Shown: positions 32,601 through 42,696, counted from the stretch's first letter. The stretch: DNA of 44,727 bases from Rhizophagus sp. LPA8_4_AMF (GCA_021464525.1 JADRCO010000189.1:1-44727), one strand, 5' to 3'. The notes: a model not told the origin generated them from the letters alone. A program made the numbers and translations.

Positions 32601-33180
32601 ATCAATTCTTCCCACAATGATGAGAGCACTTTTAACAACAATGTGTAGCTACAAACCTTCCAGATCTGGAATGTATTCCAGATATTAAAATTTAGAAAAT
32701 ACTTCATAATATTGTATTAACAGATAAAAGATCTTGTAAATATAATCTTCAGATGTTTATTAAGTTTAAGTAGAAAATGTTTTATAATACAGATAAAGGG
32801 TTGCATTCGTGTAATATTAAGGATACAAAATTAAGGATATTCAACCGTTTACATAAATCGCTGAATAAATCAATTGTAAAAGTCATATTTCTCATTTCTA
32901 CTGGAATGGTAATTATGAAAGTTGAGAAGGATACTACATATTTTGTAGTAATTGGATGTTCATCAGCCAGGTGCACATAATTTCTATTGCAAAATGCATT
33001 TTTTTAATTCACTGTTTATAAAACACAAGGTTGACATTACCCCATATTTCAATTTCATTGGATACTTCTATGATCATTAAAGCAGATGAAAGTTATCAAA
33101 GAATATGAAAAACTACAAGAAAAAATACAAAAAAGTCTGAGAGGATACTGAGGTTATGATTCCTTATCAATAATAACTTT
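29648..33180 (+). pseudogene. Decayed coding-like tract, possibly LINE-derived in part
   Basis: Open stretches scattered on the plus strand (29648-29854, 30330-30440, 32040-32250, 32777-32980) have natural amino-acid composition but are broken by stops and shifts, so the region looks like former coding DNA. The only hint of identity is MDDTTWTNRNFIQKL from about 29899. MDDTTW resembles the catalytic YxDD region of LINE reverse transcriptases, with a helix after it. The stretch near 30350-30440 (IVNPSQTNSKKHRR, then FGLAHKNKNITKGLLAEKM) was not recognised. No ends, tails or target duplications were found. Confidence applies to decayed coding; LINE origin is a guess. Confidence 0.35.
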
Positions 33181-34380
33181 TATTTTATATCATTATAATC
33201 ACCTTAAGCTTTATTTTAGTATAATTTCACTTGATTTTGAATCATAAGTAAAATAAAATAAATAATTAATATGTTAAATAATTAATAACCTTGTTAATAT
33301 TAAATCTATTTTTATGAAAATACTGACTATTTTAGATTTTACTCAAACAGAGCTTTTAATTTAGTATATTTTTGCTTGAATTAAATGATAGGATGCAAAA
33401 AATATATGTATTTCTTGAAAATTTCGCGTGCGCTTAGAACGCTTGTACAGATATTTTACGCACGTGACAGTATTACTCATCCAATCATTTTTCATAATTT
33501 CTTTACCATTTAAAGGTCAATTCAGAAATTAGAAACTTTAATCAATTAAATTCATTATTTTGAATACATAAACGTTGCTTTAATTTTTATAAAATACATA
33601 ACCTAATAATCATTATACATACAGTATTTCTATGCAAAAAAAATTAAAAAATAAAATGGATAGATGAGTTCACGTACATGATCCGATAAACTTTGATAAT
33701 CAGATGTATAAATATCAATTAATACCCTAAATTACGTCAATATTAACAGTAATTAATATTTACATATATTATCGTTTAGCTTTTTTAATGTTCATATTGA
33801 TAGTTAAAAAAGTTTATATGTAAAAGTTTATAAAGTTTATATATAAGTTTATTATTTTGTCATATACTAATTACCGTATACTTCATATTTTGCATGAAAA
33901 TAAATGGATACGATATTCAACCTATATGATATGAAATACTATTTATTGTATAACACCAATCCAGTTTGTATAAAAGAAAATTGTATTATTTCGTACGCAA
34001 TTTTTTTCTTATCACTTTTCTTCGTGTTCGGATGATACCCATTTGTTTATTATTATTTTTCATATACGCATTTCTTTATCAGATATTTATAAGAATATGA
34101 CATATACTGTAACTACAAACACCTCATTTGTTTATGGATAGCACTAATACTTGTCGGTAATTTGGTATAACAGTTAAATGATCTAGTAAGTAGTAAGGTC
34201 GGTGAAATGTATCTGCTGTCGGTCAAAATAATTGTCAGTTAACCAAACCGAACCTCTTTTTATTCCCCTACTGAATACAGATTTACTAATTCCATATAAA
34301 TTGTTGTACTTATAAATATGTAATAGAAATCGTGTCACAATCACCACGCATCGTCGCATCGACCTAAAAAAAAGTCAGTT
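33181..34380. other. Intergenic, no gene seen
   Basis: AT-rich. The words GTTTATATGTAAAAGTTTATAAAG and GTTTATATATAAGTTTATTA (33805-33855) form a small local repetition. No gene or RNA is supported. Confidence 0.5.
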
Positions 34381-34920
34381 TTTCATTAAATACGAAAAAA
34401 ATCATGTTTTCTTATTTAAAAATGAAACACACTTGATTTTTTTCATAAAAAAGTCGTCCTTTTTTTTTATTAAAATGGAAAGAACTAATTTTTATTAATT
34501 AATAAATGAAACACAATTGATTTTTCATAAAAAAATCGTCTTTTTTTTTATTAAAAATGAAAAAACTAATTTTTTATTACCGTAATTAATAAAAAGGTCA
34601 TTCTTTTTATTAGATACGAAAAAAAATCATTTTTTTTTTATTAAAAATGAAACCCAACAGATTTTTTATAAATAATCGTCCTTTTATTAATTAATAAAAA
34701 AAGATCATTTTTTTTTTAATTAATTAATAAAAAAGATCATTCTTTTTTATTATTTTTATTAAAAAATGAAACACACATGATTTTTCCATAAAAAATCGTT
34801 TTTTTTAAAAAAAAAATGAAAACAACCAAAAAGAAGTAATTTTTTTATTAAATAAATAAATAAAAAAATCATTTTTTTTTTATTTGAAACGAAAAATCAT
34901 TCTTTTTCTTATTTTAGATA
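34380..34920. repeat. Degenerate minisatellite, ~80-140-bp spacing
   Basis: The word set ATGAAACACAC-TTGATTTTT-CATAAAAAA-TCGTC recurs at about 34423, 34507, 34647 and 34768, separated by A and T runs and ATTAATTAATAAA stretches. Each unit is able to fold on itself because A-rich and T-rich halves alternate. No coding potential. Confidence 0.75.
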
Positions 34921-35490
34921 ACTTTTAATTGCGATTACATTAATACATATTACTAATTATTATTCGGAAGTTCCCGTCATTGTTAAATGAACGTCGCTCA
35001 TGTCGATCAATAGTACACGCTCCAAGCCATATAACAGATAATGGGTGATTGGTTAAAATTTTATCACGTTAGTGGATAGCCGATCACCATTTTCCATGTG
35101 ATATTGCCACGTACTATAATATTTTTATCGTACGACCTGACCCATAACGAAAAGTTTATCAATAGTCTATATAAGTTTATTTTAACAAAATTTTATTTTA
35201 GAAAATTATTATTTATCGCAGATGCAATTTGTCGCTAGTCCCCATTTGTCACATGATTTACGTAGTAGTCATGAGATTTATACTTCATTAGACTTTTTGA
35301 TTATCAAATCGATCAGTATTTCCCACGTTTACTCTCTCTCTCTCATTATTTTTTACTTTTACTTTCTTTAATATTGAATGTAAAACCATAACTATTTTCA
35401 TTTATTTTTTTCCCTTTAACGTAAACCTACCTTATGGAAGAAGAAGAATTCGAAAATATTCATCTTTTGAATTTGCTCGTGGTATGTCAT
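34921..35490. other. Intergenic, no gene seen
   Basis: Nothing recognisable except a CT run at 35333-35344. Confidence 0.5.
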
Positions 35491-35740
35491 TAGGTATGAG
35501 GTTAGGGTAAGGAAAGTTGGTTTAGGTTACGAGTGTTTGTTTAGAGAGTTGTTAGCTTTGAAGTAGCTTAGGGTTAGGGTAAGGAGCGTTGGTTTAAGTT
35601 AGGCGCGTTGTCTTTAGAGTGGTGTTTGTTTGGAGTAGCTTGGGGTTAGGGTAAGGAGTGCTGGTTTAGGTTAGGCGCGTTGTCTTTAGAGTGGTGTTTG
35701 TTTGGAATAGCTTAGGGTTAGGTTAGGGCAAGGAGGTTGG
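35490..35740. repeat. 72-bp tandem repeat containing TTAGGG telomere-like words
   Basis: Units begin AGCTTAGGGTTAGGG at 35565, 35637 and 35709, exactly 72 bp apart. Units one and two are nearly identical (GGCGCGTTGTCTTTAGAG, GGTGTTTGTTTGG), with the third cut short and a diverged one before 35565. G-rich words lie on the top strand, the orientation of a right chromosome end. The period is a multiple of six. Confidence 0.85.
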
Positions 35741-35744
35741 GGTA

Positions 35745-36538
35745 AGAAGAGTGAGTTCTTTTTATCTTATTTTAATTTTTTTTTTAGACGATTGTGATGC
35801 CATTGCATCAGAAAAATTGCAAGGTAGTAATTATTGTATCTGTTTACATACATTGTTATTTTTTATATAAACGAACTATAAAATATTTAATTAATAGAAT
35901 ACGAAAATGTTAATAATTTAATAGTGTTAATTGACTAATAAAATCACATGATAAATTTGCTAATCACATGACATTTGAGGTCCTAGCCATAGCGATGATC
36001 TACAAAACCCTTATTTAAATTATTCTTTCAAAATTTCTTAAAAACAAACGAACTGCAAACAGGTAAATTTACATTCCTATTGTTTTATGTACTGTACATC
36101 ATTTTATATATTTGCGCTTAAACAAATAATTGGCATTAGTAGTGTTTTACAAACGTACGAGCGTAAGTCATATAATAAATTTGATGGATGATTAATAAAA
36201 AAAAAATTTGAAAATTTATTAATCACATTAGGGAACTGTGGACGTATATCTGAATGAAATTCAAAGATTAGTGAATGGAGTGTGACCCTTTCCTAAAAGG
36301 TTCATTAACTTTCAGTTACAATGGCGTCATTAAGTGATCGGCAGTTAAAAAAAAAGAGAAATGTTCCGTGACATCATGATCTACAAGTGATGTGCACTGG
36401 GAACCATGGTATTGATAATTCCAATGGAAATTCTATTTGGATTGAAAAGTTGGAATTTTACGATCTCCAGTACTGTACAGCACTACGATATACTGGTCAC
36501 GTGGTTCCCGGTGAAAAATAGAAAATAGTGCTTTATGG
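35745..36538. other. Intergenic, no gene seen
   Basis: AT-rich with GC-richer scraps at 36230-36320 (AGTGAATGGAGTGTGACCC, similar to 22330) and 36380-36510. No gene is supported. Confidence 0.5.
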
Positions 36539-36562
36539 AAAAAAAAGATTAGATTAAGCAAC

Positions 36563-38341
36563 GGTTATAATTCTATCTCGTAATGTTTGGGAAAAATAAT
36601 TTCACTACACTGTTTCGTTTTTCTACCGTCGAAAATAAGAAACTCCTACCAAAAATAACCTTATAAACAAGTAAAACATTGTGAGAACTCTTTCTATGTC
36701 TTTAACGTTTTCGTCTGTTTTCATTATTTATTATCGTCAAGTATTTGTGTCGAATTTTTGGAACAAATAAAATATTTACGCCAATTCTCTTTGCTAGTTA
36801 GCTAGTCTCCGCTTCCTATATACAACACGTAATTTGTCTACAGATATTTCCCACCACTTTCGTCGCTGTTTTTCAGCTTTAATTCCTATACCACCACTTG
36901 GAATAGTTTTCTCCCTGCGACTCTCGTTTCGGTGACACACGTGGTAATATGTGACATAATAAGGATAATATAACAAACGAAAAAAATAACGAAATTAGGT
37001 TAAAAATTTATGTTATGTCCATCGTCAACGACAATCAAGTCGATGATTGGTGTAGAGGCCGATCCTGGAAAAAATGAAATAGTAATTTCATGCTGTTAAG
37101 CGCCATAATAGATTTTTTAGTCCATTAAAATTTTATTATCTCTTTTATAATAGAGCAATTATATAGGCAAATACCATTTCGTATCTGACAGTATTTACGT
37201 ACGACACTTTTTTAAGTGAAAGAATAATACGGGTGGATTTGTAAATATCGATTTACAACAATTATTTTCTTCTTATCGATCATTTACCTTGCTTTTTATA
37301 CTATTTTATCTGCGCGTGTAGCTCCTTTAGGGCTTTAGGGCATTTTAAAACGATAGAAGGTCGTCACAATCATCTAGGGCGAGCTTACATTGGTTATTTT
37401 TCGGAGCGTAGCGAAGGACATTCTATTGGGTATCAGGACATTACGCCGAAAGCCATTTCGCCGAAGGGAAGGGACGTCTTACCGAATGGACATTTCGCCG
37501 AATGGATATTTTTTCCAAATGAACATTATACCGAAAAATTATTTATTTTTATACTAAATAGTGCATAAAGAAATCTTTTCTAGAAGAATTTTTGAATTAG
37601 CTAGATGATTAAATTTATCTCGTATAATCCTACTCTTTCGTGAATAAGTGTTTTCGTTGTTTATTTATTGCTTAACAATTAATATCAGTTACTTGAATGT
37701 TAAAGCGATAATATCCTGGAAAAAAAAGATCTCTAAAAATAATTTTCATTGCGCGATGAATATTTTTATAAACATGTTAATCGCTATCATTTCGGTAAAA
37801 TGGAATTCGGTGAGATAGAATTCGGAAAAATGGACAATTCGGTGAAAAGATTCGGCGAAATGTACTTTCGGCAAAACGTCCCTTCGGCGAAATATTCCTT
37901 TGGCGAAACATCTCTTCGGCTTCGGCGAAATGTGTTTCAGCGTAATGTACCGTAACCATTCTATTGTTATGTGCTAGACGAATTTGATCCTGTAACCCAT
38001 GCAATTTCCTTCCATCCTTCCATTTATTTACGCCATAATTCCCCTTTTGTATTAAACTACCCCTGCTTATTTTATTTCATATCTGTAGTAGTACATTTTT
38101 TTATCGCTAATACTTATTATTTATTTGTACACATGATTTATAATTACCTAATGTCATATGACTAACGAGTGTTTATATAAGTTTGTCTCGAAATAGCTTG
38201 ATTCATGGAGGGAGACGACTTGTCGTTTTGGTTTTTACAAATATAATAAGCGACAAACTTTAACAGTTTCCGTTCACCTAGTTATATTCTACTGTATTTT
38301 ACAAATGTATGTCCTACTAGCTATAAAAATAAGAATAAAAT
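36563..38341 (+). mobile_element. Probable non-LTR retrotransposon insertion, old, with nested MITE
   Basis: The 1779-bp segment is bounded by a perfect 23-bp direct repeat (seven A, then GATTAGATTAAGCAAC) at 36540-36562 and 38342-38364. Just before the right repeat is an A-rich tail (TATAAAAATAAGAATAAAAT), like the tails of the smaller retroposons at 27070-27100 and 43258-43279. This is the signature of target-primed reverse transcription. About 1.24 kb remains after subtracting the nested MITE (37429-37957 plus one 9-bp TSD). No plus-strand reading frame of size survives; a 60-codon minus-strand frame (36794-36976) is basic but unrecognised. Confidence 0.55.
37429..37957. mobile_element. 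Mutator-like MITE, copy 2 (9-bp TSD)
   Basis: A 529-bp element with a perfect 9-bp duplication ATTCTATTG (37420-37428 and 37958-37966) and ends GGTATCAGGACATTACGCCG and GGTTACGGTACATTACGCTG (the second read inward from the right). The arms are runs of ATTTCGCCGAA / TTCGGCGAAAT variants. The centre is the reverse complement of the centre of the element at 1222-1827 (for example AATATCCTGG, ACTTGAATGTTA, AAAGAAATCTTTTC). Reading frames on both strands here are repeat artefacts. Confidence 0.85.
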
Positions 38342-38364
38342 AAAAAAAGATTAGATTAAGCAAC

Positions 38365-39098
38365 TCTTTAACGGTTAATTAAACCGTTAAAACTTTAATT
38401 TTGGCCGGCATTAAAATTTTACCGGAGTTAATGGCATTACGAAAATTTTAAATCTTTAATTATTGTGACACATAAATATCTGCTGAACTTTGAACGATAT
38501 TGTGAAAGTTTATAAATCGCTGAAAATCACTGTCATATTTTTATGATACTTTCATTTATAACGTATGAGTCACATTTATTTTTCTCTTGTTTACTATCTC
38601 AGCCCCTTTTCCTGTCGATCATTTGTTTTTTTATTATATTATTCACATGTTAAACGGAAAATTAAACCCGTTTGAAGAGTCATTTGTCAAGTGAGTTAGA
38701 ATTTACATATAGGCTTTTATTTCATTATATTTTTTAAAATCTTATATTTAGTTGAACACGATTATTTGTTATTAATTTTTTTGTACATCTGGAAAAGATT
38801 TTCGTTTACACATTGTTGTACATAATGAGTAGAAATTCCATATATGCTAATGTTGCACAATAATAATACTATACTGCATATAGAATGTATCCAAATACAG
38901 TAACGTATCAATTAACAATCAGTTTTTAGTAAAGTTAACCAATGATGAATAAAATCAATTTACCATCTACCGGAATAATTTTATTGCGGATTGCAAAATT
39001 TGTAATCAATAAATAAAGTGAATATCATAAACTAAATTTATATTTTTTTTAGTTAATTATAGAATTCTGCAAACTGCTATAATCTTATGAATGTTTTT
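38365..39098. other. Intergenic, no gene seen
   Basis: A short inverted word AACGGTTAATTAAACCGTT lies at 38371-38389. The rest is AT-rich without features. Confidence 0.5.
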
Positions 39099-39614
39099 AG
39101 TTTTTAATCGTCGTCTGTAAAATGAAACCAGCTATAACAATCAGAATCAACAAACAAAATAGCTATTTTCCGCCTGTCGTGCCGAATTCCTACTACTTAA
39201 ATGATTCATTTCTTCCTAGTATAGTAAGCACAGTTTAGTTTATTCAATTATTTAGTTTCTCATTGTCGTTTGTAAAAAATGCATCTAGTCATAACAATCA
39301 ACGTTAGTAAGACAAAGATAACTATTTTCTCCGTATTGTGCAGAATTCACTTAAATGATTCTTTCTTCCTATAGAAAGCACAGTTTAGTTGTTTCAAGGA
39401 ATATCAAATTATTTTAGTTTTTAATTGTCTTCTGTAAAAATGCAATCAGTTATAACAATCAGCATTAGTAAGAAAAAGATAGCTATTTTCTACCTATCGT
39501 GCTGAATTCCTACTACTTAAATGATTCATTTCTTTTTATAAAAAAGTATAGTTTAGTTAACAATCAGCATTAGTAAAATAAAGATATCATTTCTTATAAA
39601 AAGCACGGTTTATT
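39099..39614 (+). repeat. 3.5 tandem repeats (155-162 bp) forming the promoter region of the HMG gene at 39671
   Basis: Units start AGTTTTTAATCGTC (39099), AGTTTCTCATTGTCG (39254) and AGTTTTTAATTGTC (39416), with a partial unit at 39549-39614. Every unit carries TATAACAATCA, AGCTATTTTC-like, TTAAATGATTCATTTCTT and a TATA-like word followed by AGCACAGTTTAGTT (about 39217, 39370, 39540, 39593). The last partial unit supplies the TATA box of the gene. Confidence 0.85.
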
Positions 39615-39615
39615 C
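39593..39615 (+). promoter_or_regulatory. Probable core promoter of the HMG gene at 39671
   Basis: CTTATAAAAAGCACGGTTTA lies about 75 bp upstream of the ATG. It is the last copy of the promoter-like word repeated in 39099-39614 and is similar to TATAAAAGCTCGTTTAG upstream of the gene at 22955. Confidence 0.6.
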
Positions 39616-39670
39616 GATTCAATATTTTACGTCTATAAGAATTTTGTTAAGTAAATTTTTAATCCACAAT

Positions 39671-40288
39671 ATGCCCAAGGCTTTCTTAAAACAAAAAAAT
39701 CTCAAACGTGAAATTTCAATCAATGTTGAATCTCTCACCGATATCAAACCATCATTTCCTTCGACTTTAACGATTAACGACCTAATCAAAAATGCTAATA
39801 CAAATAACAAGCCAAAAGTGTTTCCAAACGCTTTTATCGCGTATAGAACGGCATTAATGAAAGAATATCGTATTAAAAATTTTAAATCACCTCCTATGGG
39901 TAAAGTTTCCAAAATCGCTAAAAAACATTGGAATATGGAACCCAAACACGTAAAAGAGTTTTATGAATCTTTAGCTAATGATGCAAAATTAATCTATAAA
40001 AAAAATAATGTACAAATCATATTGGATAAACATGTGAGCAATGTGCTAGTTAATCAAGAAAGCAATGTAAATTGTGACGTAGAAGGAGAAAAGGAACATG
40101 CTGAAGTTCAGCATGTTAACACTAATTTTAGTTTTCCTAGCGCCAGCAGTATTGACATTTCCTCTAACAACCCCCTAGTTAATTTTTCTCAGAATTTTAG
40201 CATCTCGTATAATGCGAATTCAACACTTAGTGACCGAGAGTACATTAGATTTTTGGAGCAAACAATTGACCGTTTACTTGGGAATTAA
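39671..40288 (+). CDS. MATA-HMG-like HMG-box protein (205 aa)
   Basis: A single-exon HMG-box gene. An upstream in-frame ATG at 39644 would add nine residues, but MPKAFLKQK at 39671 matches the family start. The N-terminus is shorter than in the array genes, so FPSTLTINDLIKN lies at about residues 29-41 and the HMG box at about 50-118. The box reads PNAFIAYRTALMKEYR, VSKIAKKHWNMEP, VKEFYESLANDAKLIY. Thr replaces the usual Met after YR. The Ser/Asn-rich linker contains SIDISSNN and NFSISYNANST, and the end is SDREYIRFLEQTIDRLLGN. Its upstream region is tandemly amplified. The gene converges on the sixth HMG gene at 42118. Confidence 0.9.
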   Translation: MPKAFLKQKNLKREISINVESLTDIKPSFPSTLTINDLIKNANTNNKPKVFPNAFIAYRTALMKEYRIKNFKSPPMGKVSKIAKKHWNMEPKHVKEFYESLANDAKLIYKKNNVQIILDKHVSNVLVNQESNVNCDVEGEKEHAEVQHVNTNFSFPSASSIDISSNNPLVNFSQNFSISYNANSTLSDREYIRFLEQTIDRLLGN

Positions 40289-41134
40289 TTCACGCTGCCA
40301 AATTTAAAAACAACATCGTAATTTATTTTCGTAAAATTAAAAATTTTATGTTATATTCGTTTTAGTATATGCATTCATTATGTTTCTAAGATTTACATAT
40401 AAGTATTCGAAATTTTAAAACACTTTCAATGATATATTATCATTTTAAATATCTAAGTTTGCGTGGTTTTCATAATTTCTTTTGGAAAATTCCCAATAAT
40501 ATAATCGGACGGTGAAGATCTCAATTATGGAAAAAATCCCACAAATTATTTAATTGTCTAAGAAAATTTCTTTATTATAAGATATTAATTGTTTTCTACA
40601 AATATTTTGTTATTGTTTATTATGTCGTTTGTTACATGCATGTATAATTAATTATATTATGACTATGTAACTGCTATATTGAGTAGTAAATAAAAGAAAC
40701 AATAGTACCTTTTGATAATAACGTAAACAAACAATTATTTTGTGCACCATTACTTAAATTTGAAGCATAAAACGGCTAATCATGGTAGATCATTTCTATT
40801 ATAGATAACATCGGCCAGAATTTATTGCCTTTTTTAGACACCGACTGGAATTATATCGTAATTCAGGCCATGAAAAAAATGTCAGATAACTGATAATAAT
40901 AATTTTTTTGGCTGCATCTTACCTATATATAATTCGGGATCCTACTTTGGTATGCCAAACTTTTTATAATAAAATTCGTGAACGCATCCAATTTAAATAC
41001 TAATAATCTAATTTCGATGGCGTAAATAAAGATGTTGCGGAGAATTCTTTAAAATTGCTACAAATTATTGCCGAATTTTATACATCACATGTAAGGATAT
41101 TTACAAGTTGGAAAAAATATGAACTATGTTTTCG
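40289..41134. other. Intergenic, no gene seen
   Basis: AT-rich, nothing recognisable. Confidence 0.5.
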
Positions 41135-41275
41135 CCGTTAGTGCTGAGAATTCTACTCATAATAAAGTTAGTTTTTCTTAGTGTCGTCAGTTCAGCGGAC
41201 ATTTCAACCTTTTTCTTTCCAAATCGGAAATTCTTATAAAACCATGCAATTAATTTCGGGTTAACGGGATTTTAA
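41135..41275 (+). pseudogene. C-terminal scrap of a MATA-HMG-like gene with its 3' flank
   Basis: GTGCTGAGAATTCTACTCAT, then AATAAAGTTAGTTTTTC, matches linker codons of the family (AENSIRNNKFSFLS in the gene at 12595). CAGTTCAGCGGACATTTC corresponds to SSADIS. Directly after, CCAAATCGGAAATTC and AACCATGCAATTAATTTC match the conserved 3'-flanking block on the minus-strand copies. So it is the end of a duplicon whose gene body is lost. Confidence 0.55.
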
Positions 41276-41569
41276 TTTTCCCGGAACTGGCTTAATTACA
41301 TACTGTGCATCAAACTCTGCATACTGTAATTTATTGGAACATATGATATTCACGTGATGGCCTATGACGATTAAATTCTGATATAAAAATTTTGGTATAT
41401 GTGAGTTTATGATTCCGGTGTATTGAAAATTTCGCTATAGTGAATAACCAGAGATATTACTTTTTATTTTTAAAATTTAGGAAATTTTTTTTTTACGTCA
41501 ATGATCAATGATTTTTCATATCGTATGCTGGGATACAAATTTCCCTGATATATATATATGTGGATTAGA

Positions 41570-41805
41570 AATCCGCGAACATGTGCCACGGATTAATCCG
41601 TTATCCGTTATTAGTACAATATTCATATTTACGGTCTGAAAAAAAAACTCAAATAAGGAGTCACGTGATTTTCAATGCCGGCCAGCATTACTGGCATCAC
41701 TATGATTAACTTCGGTATCCGGATATCCGTAATCGGATATGCGGATAGTACAATACGGATGACGGATAAATTTGTGTTTTCAAGGATTATCTCCAGTGTA
41801 GATAC
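41570..41805. mobile_element. hAT-like relic related to 26595-27257 (inverse orientation)
   Basis: GGAGTCACGTGATTTTCAATG, then GATTAACTTCGG, is the inverse of sequence at 26825-26875. ATCCGGATATCCG, TAATCCGTTATCCG and AAATTTGTGTTTTCAAGG match the subterminal words of that element. Both ends are eroded and the open frame 41675-41860 is incidental. Confidence 0.55.
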
Positions 41806-42117
41806 GAAAATGTTTAAAATTATTATTGGAAAGAATATAACCTTTTTATCAAGTAAGTGAAGACATAAAGCTTTACATTATTATTAAAAAATAAACTACT
41901 CAACAATTAAGAAATTAATTACGGTAACTTTTGCATATTTTTTATCCTATTAATTAGCAATAAATTATTAAAAAGGGTATTTCGATAAAATTTGAATACA
42001 TTGTGTATATATATTTTAGGAATTATAAAATATTATAGTATAAATATTCTTTCTAATTATGTGAAAAGAATTACAGTGTCAATTATTTCAAATTTGCTAA
42101 TGTGAAACAGTTAATTT
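41806..42117. other. 3' flank of the sixth HMG gene, no other feature
   Basis: AT-rich. The conserved 3' block of the other duplicons was not found here, which agrees with this gene being the most diverged copy. Confidence 0.45.
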
Positions 42118-42696
42118 CTAAGGTAAATAACGATCAATTATTTGTTCCAATATCCTAATGTACTCTTGATCAATAGGGGTTGAATTCGATTCGTATGAAT
42201 TGGCATAATTTGGAAAGGAATGAACTAGGAAAGTATTAGGTGTAGAAAAACTAACATCATTATTAATTTGATCACTGGTGAGAATATGAAGGTTTTCATT
42301 GTTGTTCTCAACTGCATCATATGTTATATCACATTTTTGATTTTGATTATGTTTCATATCTTCCAGATAATTATCCAAAGAAAATTTATTGTAAATTGAT
42401 TTTGCATCTTTAACAAGTGATGTATAATAGTCTTTTACGTTCTTTGGTTCCATATCCCAACATTTTTTTGCGATTTTAGAGATTTCACCAAACGAAGGTA
42501 ATTTACAATTTTTATTACGATATTCCTTTATCAATGCCATTCTGTACACGGTGAAAGAGCTTGGAGGCGATTTTGGTTTGATTAGATCGTTTATCGTTAT
42601 GATTGGAGGAAAAGTAGGTTTGATATTAGTCAGTATATCATTAGAATTGTTTTTTATGTTAGTTTTTTTTGACTTGGAGGAAGTAGTCTTGGGCAT
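42118..42696 (-). CDS. Divergent MATA-HMG-like HMG-box protein (192 aa)
   Basis: A single-exon gene, the most diverged of the six. The start MPKTTSSKSKK keeps MPK but loses LKQKY. IKPTFPPIITINDLIK (about residues 25-40) keeps the pre-box motif. The HMG box (about 44-110) begins SSFTVYRMALIKEYR instead of PNAFIAYR, then ISKIAKKCWDMEP and VKDYYTSLVKDAKSIY. After the box, KQNNIQIVLDKHM of the sisters is replaced by NKFSLDNYLEDMKH. The end is DQEYIRILEQIIDRYLP. Loss of the Pro-Asn-Ala start of helix 1 may change DNA affinity, but the hydrophobic core positions remain. It lies tail-to-tail with the gene at 39671. Confidence 0.88.
   Translation of the reverse strand: MPKTTSSKSKKTNIKNNSNDILTNIKPTFPPIITINDLIKPKSPPSSFTVYRMALIKEYRNKNCKLPSFGEISKIAKKCWDMEPKNVKDYYTSLVKDAKSIYNKFSLDNYLEDMKHNQNQKCDITYDAVENNNENLHILTSDQINNDVSFSTPNTFLVHSFPNYANSYESNSTPIDQEYIRILEQIIDRYLP

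Noticed and set aside
4387-42696. Mating-type (sex) locus
   Set aside because: The proteins resemble MATA-HMG, but many copies in tandem and no homeodomain pair or other sex-locus gene argue for the expanded accessory family.
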